This document shows positions 63,075-64,000 of a stretch of 64,000 nt of DNA, piece after piece (position 1 is the stretch's first letter; each line of letters opens with the position of its first letter). This DNA is from Adiantum capillus-veneris (taxonomy: Eukaryota; Streptophyta; Polypodiopsida; Polypodiales; Pteridaceae): NCBI GenBank assembly GCA_014529385.2, contig CM043943.1:157727247-157791246 (forward strand). The letters are read 5' to 3'. The position numbers were made by a program, and so were the translations under genes. A model generated the notes under the pieces. It saw only the letters and a program-made list of their open reading frames with translations. It made no database searches and had not been told where the DNA came from.

Positions 63075-64000
63075 AAAAAAGAGACCCTACAAAGGAGGGG
63101 GAAAGCCCAAAGTTAGGGGAATCTTTGACTTAACCTCCCACTCACCCAAAGGGCACCCTTCTCTCAAGGGGCACATGGGACACATGTCAGACTCTCCCTA
63201 TGCTTAGCCACATGGTGTGCTTGAACACTATTGGCTAGGCTAAAGAGGGGTCCAATGAGCTTCTAGTTCCATTCAACAAATATTTAGATATTTTCAAGCT
63301 CTCTCTCTCTCTAAGTGGTAAGGAGGACACTTGTCCAAACACTACCCATGTACTTGAAATGCATGGTGCATATGATTGGCTAGGGGGAGAGGGGTCCAAT
63401 GAGCTTGAGGCATGAGCAAAAAGTAGAACGCGCCCCAAGCAAGCAAGGGGTGTGCTAGGGGATATACACCTCTCACACACTCATTTTGTGGATTCATTCT
63501 CACTTGTTGAAAGTAGAGGAACTCCACCTCCTTCTCCAAGCTTGTGAGAAGTGAGAGCCACTACACCAACACTCTTGGCTATGGAATGCAAATTCAACCA
63601 AGAGCCATGCTTCAATGCTTAAGCTTGCCATCTTCTCCATATTCATTCCTATGCTATTATGTATGCTAGCAAGAAGAGTGATGATAAGTGAGGAACTATT
63701 TATTTCTCTTACGGAATGTTTCTTCTTCCTCTTCCCTACCCTCATTCCCCGCTAGCTCTCTCCACCTTCGAAGGTGTTTGAGGCCTTGGGACTGAGGCTT
63801 GGGATAGTTAATGCTTTCTACTAAGTTTATGTTATGTTTGTGATGCATGAAGCTTTCCATATTCATTGCATCACCTAGGTCACAAGGAACACAAAGATTG
63901 TATTGTACCAAGTCTCTCTTGATGGGAGAAACTATAATACAAATGCCTATTGGAGGGGGGAATGGCTCCGTATGAATCTTGTCCTCAACTGTTGTCATGT
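63075..64000. other. No gene recognised; contains a diverged direct repeat
   Basis: A phrase CATGGTG-GC...ATTGGCTAGG...GAGGGGTCCAATGAGCTT occurs at 63211-63262 and 63362-63406. No convincing ORF on either strand. Confidence 0.45.

Overview
This window is nuclear DNA of a land plant and consists almost entirely of nested transposable elements. The only intact host-type gene is an intron-less pentatricopeptide-repeat (PPR) gene on the minus strand at 17858-20086. The rest is LTR retrotransposons of both superfamilies, LINE remnants, a CACTA DNA transposon and many long (CT/GA)n microsatellites. The PPR style (long PLS-type repeats, no introns), the GA/CT tracts in leaders and LTRs, and the retroelement types suggest a fern or other non-seed vascular plant with a large genome. 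That is inference; no diagnostic marker gene is present.

Layout, left to right. 1-600 is a decayed Ty1/copia RNase H. 1974-3073 is a decayed unassigned reading frame broken by a CT microsatellite. 4900-14285 is a minus-strand Ty3/gypsy gag-protease-linker fragment, split by an 8,341-bp CACTA transposon (5416-13756, 3-bp target duplication CGT). The CACTA carries an eight-exon TNP2-type transposase on the plus strand and a second, divergent gene on the minus strand, separated by an array of about 20 copies of a CACTAATTAGTG-centred palindrome. 15794-17760 is an LTR, primer-binding site (PBS) and gag fragment of another retroelement. Then comes the PPR gene. From 22866 a copia element (PBS, gag, protease, pre-integrase) is interrupted at 26369 and resumes at 45468. 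From 46013 a LINE is interrupted by a complete but dead chromodomain gypsy element (46441-53002, TSD ATGTG) and resumes to about 54541. Two more LINE 3' ends, a PPR fragment, a short copia gag and tandem repeats fill 54.8-64 kb.

The most interesting object is the 19,093-bp gypsy element at 26370-45462, coding on the minus strand, inserted in the copia with TSD GTTAG. Its two LTRs are close to identical. It has a tRNA-Asp PBS and a huge polyprotein running gag - protease 1 - RT - RNase H - two tandem H2C2 zinc modules - integrase core - a second retropepsin-like domain - repeated W-x-PK motifs. An internal polypurine tract follows, identical over 12 nt to the terminal one, then an intact extra 1,091-aa ORF. 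The canonical protease has Lys where the catalytic Asp should be, while the second protease, downstream of integrase, keeps DSGA. Nine copies of a 24-bp palindrome centred on ACGCGT lie in two clusters. One cluster is upstream of gag and one upstream of the extra ORF. The distances to the start codons are nearly identical (165 and 166 bp) and the spacing pattern matches. The element therefore looks like two [palindrome leader - ORF - polypurine tract] cassettes in one retroelement.

Order of events inferred from nesting: LINE and copia landed first, then the chromodomain gypsy in the LINE, and the giant element entered the copia more recently (few LTR differences). The CACTA entered an already old gypsy fragment. 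Most copies carry stop codons, often at CAG/CAA/CGA-type positions, as expected for silenced, methylated repeats.
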